Of a stretch of DNA of 64,000 bases, positions 33,398-45,135 are shown in pieces. Position 1 is the stretch's first letter, and the number at the start of each line of letters is the position of its first letter. The notes under the pieces are model-generated. The model searched no databases. It saw only the letters and a program-made list of their open reading frames with translations, and was not told the origin of the DNA. This stretch comes from Tretioscincus oriximinensis (taxonomy: Eukaryota; Chordata; Lepidosauria; Squamata; Gymnophthalmidae). The position numbers were made by a program, and so were the translations under genes. The stretch covers positions 248,001-312,000 of the forward strand of contig JAJVDF010000127.1 in NCBI GenBank assembly GCA_022410635.1, in the 5' to 3' direction.

Positions 33398-34250
33398 TGG
33401 TGTAAGGCCACATTAAGTCTTGGATGCTGTCATGGAGAACACTGTCCTTTATTGTCCTCTTAATCTCTGAAACAGTTAGGACTTCATCNTCCTTCAGGTA
33501 TTGAGGGACCTAAGTTATTTTATATATCAAAGTCTAACCTTGCTATTAGAATCCACTTTAATCTTTGGGTTTTTTTGCTTACTTCTAGTTCATTTTGTTC
33601 AACAAATGGAAATATAGTAGTATACAAATGAAATGAAATATGATGCTTGTAAAATATAGTAACTAGGATACAGAAGTGATTTCCTCTAGGCTGTTTTGCA
33701 ATATTACAAAACTCAAGGACAGCATTTGCAAATTTTATTCATTACACTCATGCTAAAATAATTAATTGTTTAACAAATGTTCCATGTTTGTCCATGGGAA
33801 GCTAGCTGTCTGTTTCTTTGCATTTGAGCAGATGAAATTAAATAATTCCAGATTGTGAAAATGTTATTGTCTTTCTCTTGTTAATTTTTTCCATTGTAGC
33901 CACTGGCCATAGAATCTGGCAAGATCCATTTTTTTTCATGGTTGATCAATGCTTAACTGCAGTGTGGNATCAGCTTCATATGATGCTTTCTGGAACCCCT
34001 AGATAACACCTNAAAGGGAGAAATGGTTACAAAATGATTTATTTTGAAAAATGAATCGACTTAATCATACAATTTACAATATTCATGCAATCTACTTATT
34101 CCACATGCAATAACTGTAAGACACATTCTGGTCAAGTATCTCACTACAAATATATTGAAACTGCAAATTGCTAAACCATACAAATACTGTATATGTCTAT
34201 CCCTAAGAATTTCACTCTATGCAGGACTACACTCAAGAATTAGGAAGCAA
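33398..34250. other. Unique DNA, nothing recognised
   Basis: No gene, RNA or defined repeat is seen. Single n bases occur near 33489, 33968 and 34012. Confidence 0.45.
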
Positions 34251-34464
34251 AGGTGTAAATGAATAGATAGGTTGTAATCAGGTCCCAAAATCTATAAAGT
34301 GTTTCAGCCTGGCATGTCTCCCTTGGGAGGCTATTCCAAAACTGGGAAGTCACCAGTGACAATGCTCTCTTGCATATCACAGTTCATCACACTTCAGAAG
34401 GAGGTGGAGCTTTTGAGACATCAATGGCACTATTAGGAAATTCCTAATGGTTATGTTGGCACTA
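34251..34464. repeat. Possible old interspersed repeat, family unknown
   Basis: The section gcatgtctcccttgggaggc, attccaaaactgggaagtca and ccagtgacaatgctctcttg resembles a squamate repeat often seen near L2 sequences. I cannot assign it. Confidence 0.35.
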
Positions 34465-34680
34465 CANTATGAATTTGTTGTGTCTTATAATTCACTATAG
34501 ACTATCGCTCTAGTTTGGATAGACAGGCAGGATAACTCTAAATGCCATTTGCATGGAATTAAAAGAAAGTGGAAATTTTGCATTGACTTCTATTTGAAAA
34601 TGTCCAGAATACAGGATTCTGGATGAGATAGTTTGTGGCTCAGTGCAGCAAGATTCCTCTTACATTCTTTTTTTCTCTAG
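34465..34680 (+). mobile_element. CR1 LINE 3' end, old copy
   Basis: aaatgccatttgcatggaat, atacaggattctggatgaga and gtggctcagtgcagcaagat are followed by ttcctcttacattctt, a worn CR1 3' end. Confidence 0.65.
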
Positions 34681-35014
34681 TTTATATAGATGTCTTCAGA
34701 TGTGAGGAAAAACCTGTGTTTCTCTGAGGACTGTACCAGAGCTGGCGTCAGTTGTATACATGAAGAATGTAATTAAACCGAGAGGGGATGTGTGAACCTT
34801 TCTTTCAGTTCTTCAGGATTGAAATTGGATTAAAAATCTATGTGTGAGGTGAAGAGTCTCTTCATTTGGAAGGCTACATGTATCTGTGGCAGTATCTCTA
34901 GTTAACTCATAAAAAACTGAAAATTCAGTACTGGTTCTTGGTTTTCCACCACATTGAATTTTCACCATCTAGCAGTTTGTCACGTACTGACTAAAATGGC
35001 TGGATGTAAGCCAA
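34681..35014. other. Unique DNA, nothing recognised
   Basis: No gene or repeat is recognised. Confidence 0.45.
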
Positions 35015-35028
35015 GTGCGCGCGCGCGC

Positions 35029-35063
<35 letters not shown>
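35015..35063. repeat. 49-bp strictly alternating purine-pyrimidine tract
   Basis: gtgcgcgcgcgcgc is followed by acac and an ACGC step, then an AC array. Every step alternates purine and pyrimidine, with six CG steps in the first half. Such tracts favour left-handed Z-DNA. Confidence 0.95.
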
Positions 35064-35064
<1 letters not shown>

Positions 35065-35841
35065 GGGAAGTGAACAGGCACTTGGCTGATATCCAGATGT
35101 TTTGACAAAGAATGTGAAGAACTTCCAGACAGAGATAAGGTGTTGAATTTTTTTCTACTGTCTGGCAGGGGCATCAAGAAGCAACTGAAGAATCTAAAGA
35201 AGATCCCATAATTTCCTTTTGCTATCTGGAGTTATCTTCAAATAGTTAACAAGCAGTACTGTTAGGTCATTTTATTTTCTTCATACCATATGAGTGGAGC
35301 TTCCACTGCACTAAATGTCCAACAGAGATGCTTAAACAGACATTTTGCCATTGTGCATGATTATCAAANCTCCTTTTGCACCTTTCTATATGTGTCAGTA
35401 GAAAGCTGCAGCTCTCTAAAACACAAAAACAAAGAAGTTAAAAANATGAAAACAGCTGAGAATAATTCATATTGGACCTGACACATCAAAAATNTAATTT
35501 GTCACTTGTGATTATAGCTTGTATCGCTGATTTTATGTTTACATCCATCAAGTCTCTCTCTTAGCTATTGTTAGATTCCACATGGTTAGAATTAAGCCTG
35601 ATCTTTGACCTTTCTTGAACATATCCAAATCACTCTACTGCTTAAAATCAGAATCTATTTTGATCATATGGGAGAGAAAAGATAATGAACATATTTTGGC
35701 TTAGTTTCAAAACAATGTTGTAATTTGTTGTCAGCAGTGTGTGTCTGTCCTGGTGAATTCTATTTAGTAACAGGAGAGTGCAAAAGCTGTCTAAGCTCAA
35801 AATTAAGCTTGTGCTTTCTGGTACTATCACTTCATTTGGGA
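35064..35841. other. Unique DNA, nothing recognised
   Basis: No motif is recognised. Frames at 35290-35481 and 35648-35830 look like chance. Confidence 0.45.
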
Positions 35842-36095
35842 AGAAAAAGAAGAACTGAGTTTTTATACTCCACTTTTCTCACCCAGAGGGACTCAAAATA
35901 GCTTACAAGGCTATTTTTCATGCTGTGGTGGATCCCATTTATCTAGTCAGAGTCTGTTGCAATTTCTTGTAATTCTTTTTTTCAAACAGCTGGGTTGGCT
36001 ACAGCTGCAGGCTACTAGAAAGTGCTAATCCCTCTCCACATCTGACACAGAGCCTCAAAACCTGATCTCTCAGATGAAAGACCACTACAGTTCTC
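35842..36095 (-). mobile_element. tRNA-derived SINE, second group, minus copy
   Basis: In reverse of the copy at 26957: agaagaactgagtttttata (tail side), ccacttttctcacccagagg, gactcaaaatagcttacaag, tctgttgcaatttcttgtaa, aaacagctgggttggctac and a worn tRNA-like region ending near 36095. Confidence 0.8.
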
Positions 36096-36149
36096 CCTTA
36101 ATGTCACAAAAGTGATACTCAATACCAAGTGGAGCTTGGATACTTGTTC

Positions 36150-36275
36150 GCTCATTATTTATATCCCACATTTTATTCTCAGGGCAGGGAACAACAAAAT
36201 AAATGAAAATAAAGTTAAAAAGAAACTGCTAAAAACAACAACAATCCTACAAACAACAGTGCCTGAAAAGAAAAT
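36150..36275 (-). mobile_element. L2-like 3' end in reverse
   Basis: tcattatttatatcccacat and tctcagggcagggaacaaca, with aaataaatgaaaataaag, resemble the L2 3' end read backwards. Two runs of AAC follow. Confidence 0.5.
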
Positions 36276-36379
36276 TATACTAGCATCATATTCAAAACAT
36301 GGCTTTGAAATATTCTGAATGATAATATATCCAATATTGGTAATATATGATACACTTCCGATGGAGGGGTCATTCCATC

Positions 36380-37060
36380 ATATTAAACTGTTGTGCGAAG
36401 TCCTCTCATGAGCTCCCACCCCTTTGACCACAGAGCCAGGAAGGCTTCATCAGCACATTTTAATAGAAGTGCATGACTGGGAGGATATCTGGAGCCTAAG
36501 TCATTTAGGACTTTAGGGCTTGGTAGCATTTAAGATCAGCATGATTTTGCATCTAAACAATGGTACTAGTCAGCAGTTTTGCTAATGCATTCTGAACCAA
36601 CTGCAGTTTTTGAACCATCTTCAAGAGCAGCCTCGTGTAGAACATGTTCTAATAATCCAACTTGAAAATTACCAGAACATATGGCCAAGCCCACCCTATC
36701 CATAAAAAAATCATCACCGGGTAGATCACCTCTGTCTCCACCTGAGCCTCACGCATCTGCACCCTCACATAATGCACATGTCCCTTCCAAGGCAATACAA
36801 TCCCATCAAGAACGTGTTGTCTTTCTACTACATTGATCTGAGCACCTGCAACACTTGCACTTTCCATTTGGTTGGGTTTCGCTTCAGTTTCCTGACCCTC
36901 ATCCATCACCACTGCCTCCAGGCACTTCAAGTACTTCTCCTGATTCAGATGACACATTACTGCAAATCTCTTGATGACCTTTTACAGTAATTTCATATAG
37001 ATATTAAAGAGAATGACACACAAGCCTAGTTTTCAGAGCACTGAGCAGGAACCTCACACA
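36380..37060 (-). pseudogene. L2 LINE reverse transcriptase, broken
   Basis: On the minus strand, KMVQKLQLVQNALAKLLTST (36561-36620) matches the L2 block that follows the active site. The frame 36649-36957 carries KCLEAVVMDEGQETEAKPNQ, VLDGIVLPWKGHVHYVRVQM and REAQVETEVI, which align with the L2 order CLEAV-(RxxKLKLNPxKTE)-LDGVxLPLxxxVxxLGV-xxxAQV. Upstream DNA continues the pattern (atttcatatagatattaaag) to about 37060. Several frame changes and stops show the copy is dead. The YADD active-site box itself is not preserved legibly. Confidence 0.75.
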
Positions 37061-38611
37061 ACTACTTTGCGGAATAGTGAATCCCTAAAATGAATTACTG
37101 TACTCAGCCCGTGCAAACAGAACATGAAAAAATCCAATCCAAGTAAAAGTGGAATAGTTACTCAGGTTTATGAGATTCTTAATAATTTCTGAAATGAGCT
37201 CTTCCCTCTTTAATAGTTCTGGTCATTTCCATTACATCTAGTACGTTCACTGGCATAGATCNAAAGAGTGTGTTCTGGATATTTTTATTGCTTCTGTTTT
37301 CTCTTCCTTGCTGAATTGTTCATTAGTGAGCTATTTTTGGAACAAAAGCCTGAAGTGACTAAATTGCAAAAATTACTTTTTCTTTTTTCTTCTTCTACGC
37401 ACGCATTCCTTTTTTATACTCCTCTGATTCTCTTGTTTCATTTCTCTGTCCTTTTTAATACCTACCAATCCTATCCTGTTTTGATTGTCAAATTACAAAA
37501 CAAAAATCTAATTACAATGTTTAGATGCTAAGCAATTAGTAGGCTAAATGTTTTATTCTTTTTTGTTCCAGAGTTATGTCTTCTCTGGAGAGACACCAAT
37601 CTGCATGTGGAAGGTTAAGCGAAGGATTTCAGCTGCCAAAGAGTTCATATTCTTAGGTCAGGTTCTGAAGGCCTAACAATAAAACAGTGCTTGGTTAAAA
37701 GTCCTACAGCTGTCTCAGAAGTCATGCTTTTTTATAAAGTAATAATAGACAAAACTGCAGTTCATATTCCAGATGAATCATAACTAAAAGTTCACCTCAA
37801 CCACAACAAAACCTGCAAAACTTCAAAATATTAGAAACACTTTAAAATGAGGAATAATAGTGGTAGTGATAGAATAATAAATTACCACAAGAACCAAAAT
37901 ATCAGAATGTATTACGTTTCAGTATAAACATTAGTTTAACAATGTGTTGAATGTTATTATGGGCTTTTTACCATTCTGTTTATAGTAGAGCTAATCAGGT
38001 ATGAGTTTAAGGCAATGTGAAGGTCAAAATGCCTTCAGGATTTGCTGGGAAAATCTAAATAAGCAACCCTGAAGAAGTCCTGCTGTTCTTCCTCATAACC
38101 TACCAAATCCATATGTCAATGTTAAAATGGTATTTGGGAAACCAGAAGGTGTAAAACCATGAATACTGGTGCAGACAAACAGGCTGTGATTTCAAAATAC
38201 TCCTGTAGGAGACCCTGTTGCTCTGTTTTTCATTGCCAAGGTGGACTACGAATTGATCCACCAAGGATGATAAGTGGAGGTGAGCAAGCAAGCTAGATGA
38301 GGGGATTCTAGAGCTTCATTATGATGTATACAGAATGTAATACTAAATTCTGTTGTTTCCCATTCAGTGAGTTCCACATCATTTTGATAGCTTTTAAAAA
38401 ACGGATAAAAGGAGGAAAAATCACCAAAATTACGTATGTCAGTGTTGTCTTCGATTGCATTCTACAGGATGTACGTTGACATGTGTTCTGAATTCAATTT
38501 ATTTTAGGATTGTCTATGCTGTGCCAGTTCTTGTTTTAAGCCTATGATGGACATTCAATATGAAAAGCTTATCCTTAGTCTTAAAACGATTCCTACCTCT
38601 TAAATTTATCT
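37061..38611. other. Unique DNA, nothing recognised
   Basis: No gene or repeat is identified. The frame 37268-37531 is rich in F and L from T-rich DNA and shows no motif. Confidence 0.45.
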
Positions 38612-39290
38612 TTTTTGTTTTTTGAAACTTTTTTTTATTAACATATATNCACAAATAAACATACATACAATCAATACAATACAGTAGCTCTAACCCCCCT
38701 ACTCCCTCCACCCCGAGACTGTTGATTTGATAACCATTAATTTATCATGGGAAATATTTCCTATCCAATAAGGTTCAAATATGAACTGGGTCCACGGCCT
38801 TCCATGTATCTGGTTATTTGGCTCCATTTTTGTTTTACTACCAAGATGTTTATTTGTCCTTGGTGGTAGCTTCTTGTTAATTAGTTCAAACTTCATAATT
38901 TCAATTACAAACTTAATCCACATTTGAACCGTTAACTTCGTTATATCCTTCCAACCGAATGCTCTACTTAATAATGCTGCAGTTATTATATAGATATTTA
39001 TCTTCTATTGTTATATCCAAGCAATTATCCATTAAAAAAAATCTTTCTATTGATCATATTATTGTACATCGCAATATGGCTTTGACTTTTTTAAATATTT
39101 TTTTTTTACCTAAACACATATGGAGATAATCCCCACCAGTTTGTTTACAATGCCAACAATTAGGATCTATGTTATTATTAATATAAGTAAGCTGCGCAGG
39201 AGTTCTATACCAGCATGTGATGAATTTTAATCAAAATTCGATTAATTTTTTATATTTAGTTGTGATCATATTTGTGATGTAATTATACTG
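38612..39290 (-). pseudogene. L1 LINE ORF2 C-terminus and 3' end, broken
   Basis: On the minus strand, 39112-39170 encodes NCWHCKQTGGDYLHMCL, the cysteine-histidine knuckle (C-W-x-x-C...L-H-x-x) that ends L1 ORF2. Downstream the frame 38699-38923 (MWIKFVIEIMKFELINKKLP) is a basic, hydrophobic tail like that of L1. The 3' untranslated end runs to a T-rich stretch at 38612-38640, which is the A tail in reverse. Stops and an n (38649) break the frame. Confidence 0.72.
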
Positions 39291-39505
39291 ATTTCTCCTT
39301 TATGATTAGGCAGAGAAAAAACTCATTAGAATATTATTGGATATTGTGACATTGTAGTGGTCATTTTGCTCTAGGTAAGTGATAAAGAAAAATCAGAAAG
39401 CTCTGTGCACTTAAACATACTTTCTGATTGGATAAAATATCATTGGACAGTCAGAAGTTATGCTGGGTTATATTTTTTCAGCTGAGGCTCAGAATGCACT
39501 GTGCC
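39291..39505. other. Short unique stretch
   Basis: Nothing is recognised between the L1 remnant and the hAT. Confidence 0.45.
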
Positions 39506-40036
39506 TAGGGGTGCCATATGTCCTGGAAAGCCAGGAACGTCCCAGATTTGTGGACAAGAATATTGTCCCGTCCAGGTTTAGTAAACTTTAGTAAAAATCC
39601 TGGATTTTTAAATACTCCCGATGCATTAAGGCAAAGAAGGAATTGTAGAACAGTGCTTCTGACGGCAGCAGGAACAGGTAGGCTGTGCTCCAAAAGCTTC
39701 CTAGGTCCTGGAAAGACTCTTGGAGCATACCATAGCTGCTACTCTTACAGGAGGCGGGATTTCACGCCTGCTATAAGGGAGAGTGTACCTCACCTCTTTT
39801 GCTGAGTGCAGAGGAAAGATGAATGGTTTGGCGCTCTACTCCTTATTCAGGGTGCGTGGCGGGGTGGGGGATGTGGGAGAGCCACAGCCACATGCTGCCC
39901 TTCTCCGTCCACCCCCCACCACTCTTAATCTTGGTCTGTGTGTGGGGGGTGAGGGTGGGGTGCCATTGTGTGTGTGGGGGGGGAATAGTTTCTAAATTGT
40001 GTCCTGGTTTTGGACACTTAGATTATTGCAACCCTA
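39506..40036. mobile_element. Non-autonomous hAT transposon, 531 bp, with G-rich core
   Basis: The left terminus is TAGGGGTGCCATATGTCCTGG. The right terminus in reverse reads TAGGGTTGCAATAATCTAAG and then tgtccaaaaccagga. Flanks are actgtgcc (39498-39505) and actgggcc (40037-40044), an 8-bp duplication with one mismatch. The interior 39842-39990 is rich in G runs. No transposase is present. The termini resemble those of the three MITEs at 59065-61371. Confidence 0.72.
39938..39990 (+). other. Potential G-quadruplex tract inside the hAT
   Basis: Runs of 6, 3, 4 and 8 G are separated by short loops (tga, t, and one longer loop). This fits the four-run rule for a G-quadruplex. Confidence 0.6.
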
Positions 40037-40197
40037 ACTGGGCCCAATTCTGCAAAGTCCATGTTAGCTTGAATTGGCATGTGGCTACAGAACAAGACCA
40101 AGTGCATTTTGAACCTAACATTGCCTATAGTTTCCTTAAATTTGAAGGGGGAAACAATTGACTGATTAAATATCTCTATGAAAAAGAAAATAGGGTA

Positions 40198-40364
40198 CAG
40201 GTGAAACTTCATTATAAGAAAAACTGATATAACTAATTTGAAAGTCCCAGAAGGACGCCTATAAGAATAATGTTGGNTACAATAGGTTTCATTATAACAA
40301 AATTTCATTATAAAGAACACATTCACCCAACCCCTTGGCATTCATTGTAAAGGGGTTTCACATG
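40198..40364. mobile_element. Small TA-flanked DNA transposon, pogo/Tigger-like, copy 2
   Basis: CAGGTGAAACTTCATTATAA at the left and ggggtttcacatg at the right form inverted termini, flanked by TA at 40196-40197 and 40365-40366. The interior ataatgttggntacaatagg and ttcattataacaaaatttca matches the copy at 12467-12617. Confidence 0.75.
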
Positions 40365-40366
40365 TA

Positions 40367-41088
40367 GCAGTTATAGGTTGATTTACTATCATATGAAGTC
40401 TAGTCTCTTTCCAGACCATAGTAAAAATCAACTTTCCTTTGTCTATAGGATTTTTTCTCAATTTCAACTGAAGAAGGGTTACTACAACCAGGTTGAGTAA
40501 CTTGGCCTTTTAAAATAATCTTTTCTCTTTTTTCTCTTCTTTTCGCTAAAGTGTAAAGAGTCATTTAGTGGTTTTTAATGGTTTCAGGAGATGAGCTGTT
40601 TGTTTTTATATCAACTTATACCATCCGGAGGTCTTTTTTTCTAACTGACCAGCAGGACGGGATTTAAAACCACAACTAATGAATGAAACACACTTTAAAA
40701 ACATAAATAAAAAGAGTCATGGTTTACCTCTTGCCACAAGAANGAAAACATACAACCATGATGGGTGGTGTATCATGGTCACTTGATTGTGAACCACAAT
40801 TTAGGAGGGAAATATGAAGCCAAGAAGAGTTAAGGAGATCCAATAAACAGAGGCAAATACCATACTACCTAACAGAATTTGATCTCTTTGGATAAATGGG
40901 CTTTGCTAAAGTAGGGTGCATGGCTAATACCGTTCAGCTTCTAAGAGAAGGATTGTGGTAAACATTGAATAACTGCAGCAAAGTTATTAGGAACAATGAT
41001 AAATTTTACTAACTTGTGTTGATTTACAACTTCTGTTATACAATAATGACTGTAATTCCATCTACACAACATCGTATGAGTATTTCCA
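40367..41088. other. Unique DNA, nothing recognised
   Basis: No gene or repeat is recognised. Confidence 0.45.
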
Positions 41089-41405
41089 ATACNTTCTCCA
41101 AGATGTTAATCTATGGAATTCAGTATTAGAGGTGATGGTGACAAGTAACCAGCCGAGGTAGTTTTAAGGCAAACTCATGGGGGCCAGATGTATCAATGAC
41201 CATTAGATTGTTGCCTAAAAACTACNTCCAAGTTGCAGAGATAGATAGAATGTCTCTAAAGGGAAATTGCAGGGTGCTGAGAGCAAGTGACGGCTTTATT
41301 TTTGCTGTTGCTTGACAATGCCCAGAAGCAATTGGTGGGTCACTGTGTGAGAAAGGATGCTGGATTAGATGAACTTCCACCTGTTCCTCCAAAAGGGAGA
41401 CCATT
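41089..41405 (+). mobile_element. CR1 LINE 3' end, older copy
   Basis: aatctatggaattcagtatt, ggcaaactcatggggg, gggaaattgcagggtgctga, attggtgggtcactgtgtga and gatgctggattagatgaact follow the CR1 3' order. The octamer end is worn. n at 41092 and 41225. Confidence 0.75.
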
Positions 41406-43374
41406 GTGATAGGACGGGAGAATCAACTTTGTGGGCACTCATGTTAGAGAAGATGATATGAGGATGCTTTGATGGCTGTTTCATTCATATCTGAGTCTTT
41501 GCTCAGAACTTTGGCATAAATACCCAGTAGATTCTANGTGAATCTCAGTACATCCAACCAAGAATTTGTTTCTGTGAATACTGTTCAGTCTTATATATAT
41601 GATCCAGAGCCAGCTCAAATCTCCATCAATTTGACATGCCCTCTTTCCTCATCTCCTCAATAATTTGGCTCCATGCAGTCCTGCAAGGTTCATTATATGG
41701 ATAGACCTTTGGGTAGGGGAGTTTTGTCCTTAATCTGCACATGTATGTGGAAGACTGACCCCTTTCTGAGATGCATCTCTAAATAAGACAAGGAGTGGAA
41801 AGGGCCATGAATGATACTATCANTCTTTTTTAGTATCCTATTATTATCACTAAACATTGCCTAATTGTATCCAATGAGGCACAAAGTGCTCTGTCAACCT
41901 ACATCCATCCAGATGGTGACAGTACCACATTTGATTATTATTTTGGTTACTTCTTAGCATTGTAGCCATCTTTGTCTTTACAATATTAGGCCNCTTCCAC
42001 ATGACATGTTTAAAACTGCTATAGCATTAACTTCCAAATTATTCATCACAAACCCCCAGAATCCTTTTGCAAACTCAATCCATGAAGCCTTTAAATCCAT
42101 GTGGACAGACAAGCAGACTAAATCAGGAAGTAAAATTCCAACCATGCTCAGTTTGCAATTCTGGTTCTGCCCTCGCTAACCAGTAAGTAGAATGCTGTAT
42201 GGAAATCTCTACTCTTCTTGCGAGATACTGCCTTATTGCATTAACAAAGAGGCTCATTAGAGAGNTTGAGAAGGGGAATATCAGCCATTTCGCAAAGATA
42301 TCAGAAACAATGAACAATTAGGAAATTCTGGTTTCTTAGATTCTGAAAACTGTATTTACACGTATGCCTGAAGAATCATGATGTTGAAACATTCCAGTAA
42401 GAACTAGGTAAGAAAACATTGTGTGAAGGGGACTTATTAGTGTTAATTTCATTGTATATTCTTCCATTTCCCAGCTGAACAATTTTGGCATTTTCAAACT
42501 TTTTTAAATGTAAGACATGTTCACTTTGTGGTTGGAACACCAACAGCTGATTCAGATTTATTTTGGGGTTGATGTCAATACAGCTAATGTTGGCATGGTA
42601 TGTCATGCATGAATATCAGCCAGGAAAATAAAGCCAGGAGGGAGGGAAACCATAATCTTTCCTGAAAATTTCATGCAGCTAAACGCTGGAGGGAATATGA
42701 GAAAAGGAGGGTTAGTCCCTTGTCCAAAGTTCATATAAGCAAGTGCTAAATATGGTAGAAGATTTTTTAAAAGAAAAAGGCAGGCTTTATAATCAACCAA
42801 TTATTTCTTCATAAATCCATGTTCTTGCAAATTAAAAGGGAAAAACATAGGAGCTTTAAAGCCAATATGGGGCTCAAACTGAAGTCAATAAAATATAACA
42901 TCTTTGCACTGATCTGCTAAGATGTTGCCAGGAAAAATGTTGGGCTAATATTGCCAAGAAGAAATGAGACATTTTTGGATCAATTGTATGTTTCATATAT
43001 CAGTTCACAGAATGAACCACTTCCAGTAGTAAGGAAAAAGCCAAAAAGAATTTTCAAGCTAGTCCAGGGTACTGAAGGGAAAGTTTATCATTCTCTCTAT
43101 TATTATTTCCTTCTCAAGAAACTGTGAGATAGATTGGACAAGTGCAGGGAATTTTCCGCCTGGAAATCTTGTGGCGGGAGGATGAAAATCTCATATATTT
43201 GGGGTTCTCATGCACAAAGCGCATGCAGAAATTTTGTGATGACACTTCCAGGGTATCACCAGAATTAATGTCACTCCAGAAGCAGAGACCATAAGTGACA
43301 TAAGAGACCAGGGTGCNCTTCCCAGAAACAGGGACTGGAAGTGACATCACAATGATGTCACTCCCGAGCCCAAC
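41406..43374. other. Unique DNA; odd CpG-containing stretch near its end
   Basis: No gene is recognised. 43131-43345 contains a pattern of paired statements (gtgatgacacttcc, aatgtcactccagaagc, gaagtgacatcacaatgatg) seen in some squamate repeats, also echoed near 24870-25050. I cannot assign it. Confidence 0.4.
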
Positions 43375-43530
43375 AGGAACACCAGTCAGTAGTTTTGCTG
43401 CTATAATTTGCACCAGTTTCAGCTTCTGTACCATCTTCAAGGGGTTAAGTACATCACTGTGGTATAGTCTAGCAGGATGACTGTAGCCATGGATCACTGT
43501 GGCTATGTTATTTCTGTCCAATAGAGACTA
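43375..43530 (-). pseudogene. L2 LINE reverse transcriptase fragment
   Basis: Minus-strand translation gives IATVIHGYSHPARLYHSD and then NPLKMVQKLKLVQIIAAKLL, matching the L2 blocks that include ATVIH and LKxVQKLQLVQNAAARLLTG. The same block exists at 36561-36620. The rest of the frame is not L2. Confidence 0.7.
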
Positions 43531-43769
43531 AAGTTGATGAACCAGTCAGAGAAGAAGGAAATCACTCCTGGTCAANTGTTGCCCCCTGGATCTCAAGCAG
43601 CATCAGTAATTTTCCGGGGACAGAACAAATCCATCTGACCTCTTTTCCAACCCCTGTCNCTCCCGCACACACTGCCTGGGGAGTGCAAAACAGCCCTATA
43701 TGGTGGTATAGAANTAGGGAACAAAAGTTTCATATTTTCAATGTTTTTGCCACCAGGAATAGTATCAGA

Positions 43770-43855
43770 CATTCTTCTTCTGCTTGAGAACTGCCCAGAT
43801 ACAATTGGTGAGCCACCATATGAGATAGAATGCTAACTGGGCTCCGCTTATGTCC
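43770..43855 (+). mobile_element. CR1 LINE 3' end, short
   Basis: gcttgagaactgcccagata, caattggtgagccaccatat and gatagaatgctaactgggct end in gcttatgtcctta, a worn CR1 3' end. Confidence 0.65.
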
Positions 43856-43879
43856 TTACGAAAAAGCATAACACTCTTG

Positions 43880-44330
43880 CACTGTTATGACAATCAGAGG
43901 CTGCTGAGAGTACACTCTCCAGTTACAACACTTTCTGTATCATGCATTGAGATCTCAAGAAAGTCTACTGGTAGTTCCTCCTCATTCAGGGATTCAAGTG
44001 GCAGAGACATGGAAGCAGACCTTCTCAGAAGTGGCCCACACACTCTGAAACAGTCCTTGTCCAGAAGCTCACCAGNTTCCTGGTAAAAACATACCTCATC
44101 GCACAGGCTTTTGATTCTTAGCTCCTTCTGAATTCTTTCCTTCCAGGGAGGGTGGGTGGATTGGCGGAAGGAGGGAGTATAGTATGATCGAGGATTATAC
44201 ATATATTTTAGATATTCTGCATGTGGTATAGGGATAGAACATTATTTAACAGGAGCCTCACTGTTATTATGTTTTTGCTGCCATTATATGAATGAATATC
44301 AGCTGTTTTAATAAAATATTATTATTGTGT
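43880..44330 (+). mobile_element. L2-like LINE C-terminal and 3' region
   Basis: The stretch gcagaccttctcagaagtgg followed by cccacacactctgaaacag matches the L2 R-A-F-S-V-x-A-P-x-L-W coding end. A cttccagggagggtgggtgg block then matches 29515-29535, and the tail runs to ttttaataaaatattattat. n at 44076. Confidence 0.65.
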
Positions 44331-44371
44331 GTCTTGTGTGTGATCTTCCAGTGTGTGAATATCTTTTAATG

Positions 44372-45135
44372 ATTATCTTTCTTCCAATTTTTATTGATTT
44401 TTCACATATAGATAACAGAAAAAGGAAAAATAAGCCCGTTAACCTACACAGTGTACACATATATACATAAAAAACAACAACAACAAAAAGAACAAATACA
44501 AAAAGAACAACATAAAAAGACAACAAGACACCAAACCCCCCTCCCCCCTGGATCCAGTCTCCTTCCCTTTCCCTCCCCCCCCTTCTGTTAGGAGTTAATT
44601 CATAGTTTCCTGTGAAATTCATTGCCTTAGCTCTGAAGAACCTGAGAATTAATTTACATATTGTAAGATATTTGTAAGTTTAGTCGTTTGTCTCTTAGGG
44701 TTATCTCATTTAACAGATGGATCTTAACTTCTTCCCATTTTTGTTTTACTTTTCTGATTTTTATTGTATCATTATTGCTGAAAATCCTTGTTGCTCTAAT
44801 TTCTACCGCTATTTTTTCAATTATATATTCATGCCATTTCCTTTTCGTCCATTTTGTTTTGTCCTTCCACCCAATCAATACTACCATTTGAGCACAAGCA
44901 ATTAAATTTTCGATTACAGTTCTTTTTTCAATTGGGCTTATTTCATTCAGATCTGCTAANATAGTTACCATTTTGTTTGTTAGCTGTATTGATACGTTTA
45001 ACATTCCATTGATTTCAGATTCAATCATTTTCCAAAACCTTCTTACTTCATCACATCTCCAAATTAGGTGATTATAATCTCCCCTTTCCTGGCATCCATG
45101 CCAACAATTGTTCCCAAAGTCCCTTCCTGGAACTG
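44372..45135 (-). pseudogene. L1 LINE ORF2 C-terminus and 3' untranslated region
   Basis: On the minus strand, CWHGCQERGDYNHLIWRC (about 45053-45106) is the L1 ORF2 terminal knuckle (C-W-x-G-C...H-x-x-W-x-C), followed by DEVRRFWKMIESEI. The frame 44654-45028 continues with SPIEKRTVIENLIACAQMVV and KWTKRKWHEYIIEKIAVEI, a typical L1 tail. The 3' untranslated end has a C-rich run (plus strand 44535-44582) and ends in a T-rich stretch on the plus strand. An n at 44960 breaks the frame, so the copy is a remnant, but it is better preserved than 38612-39290. Confidence 0.8.
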
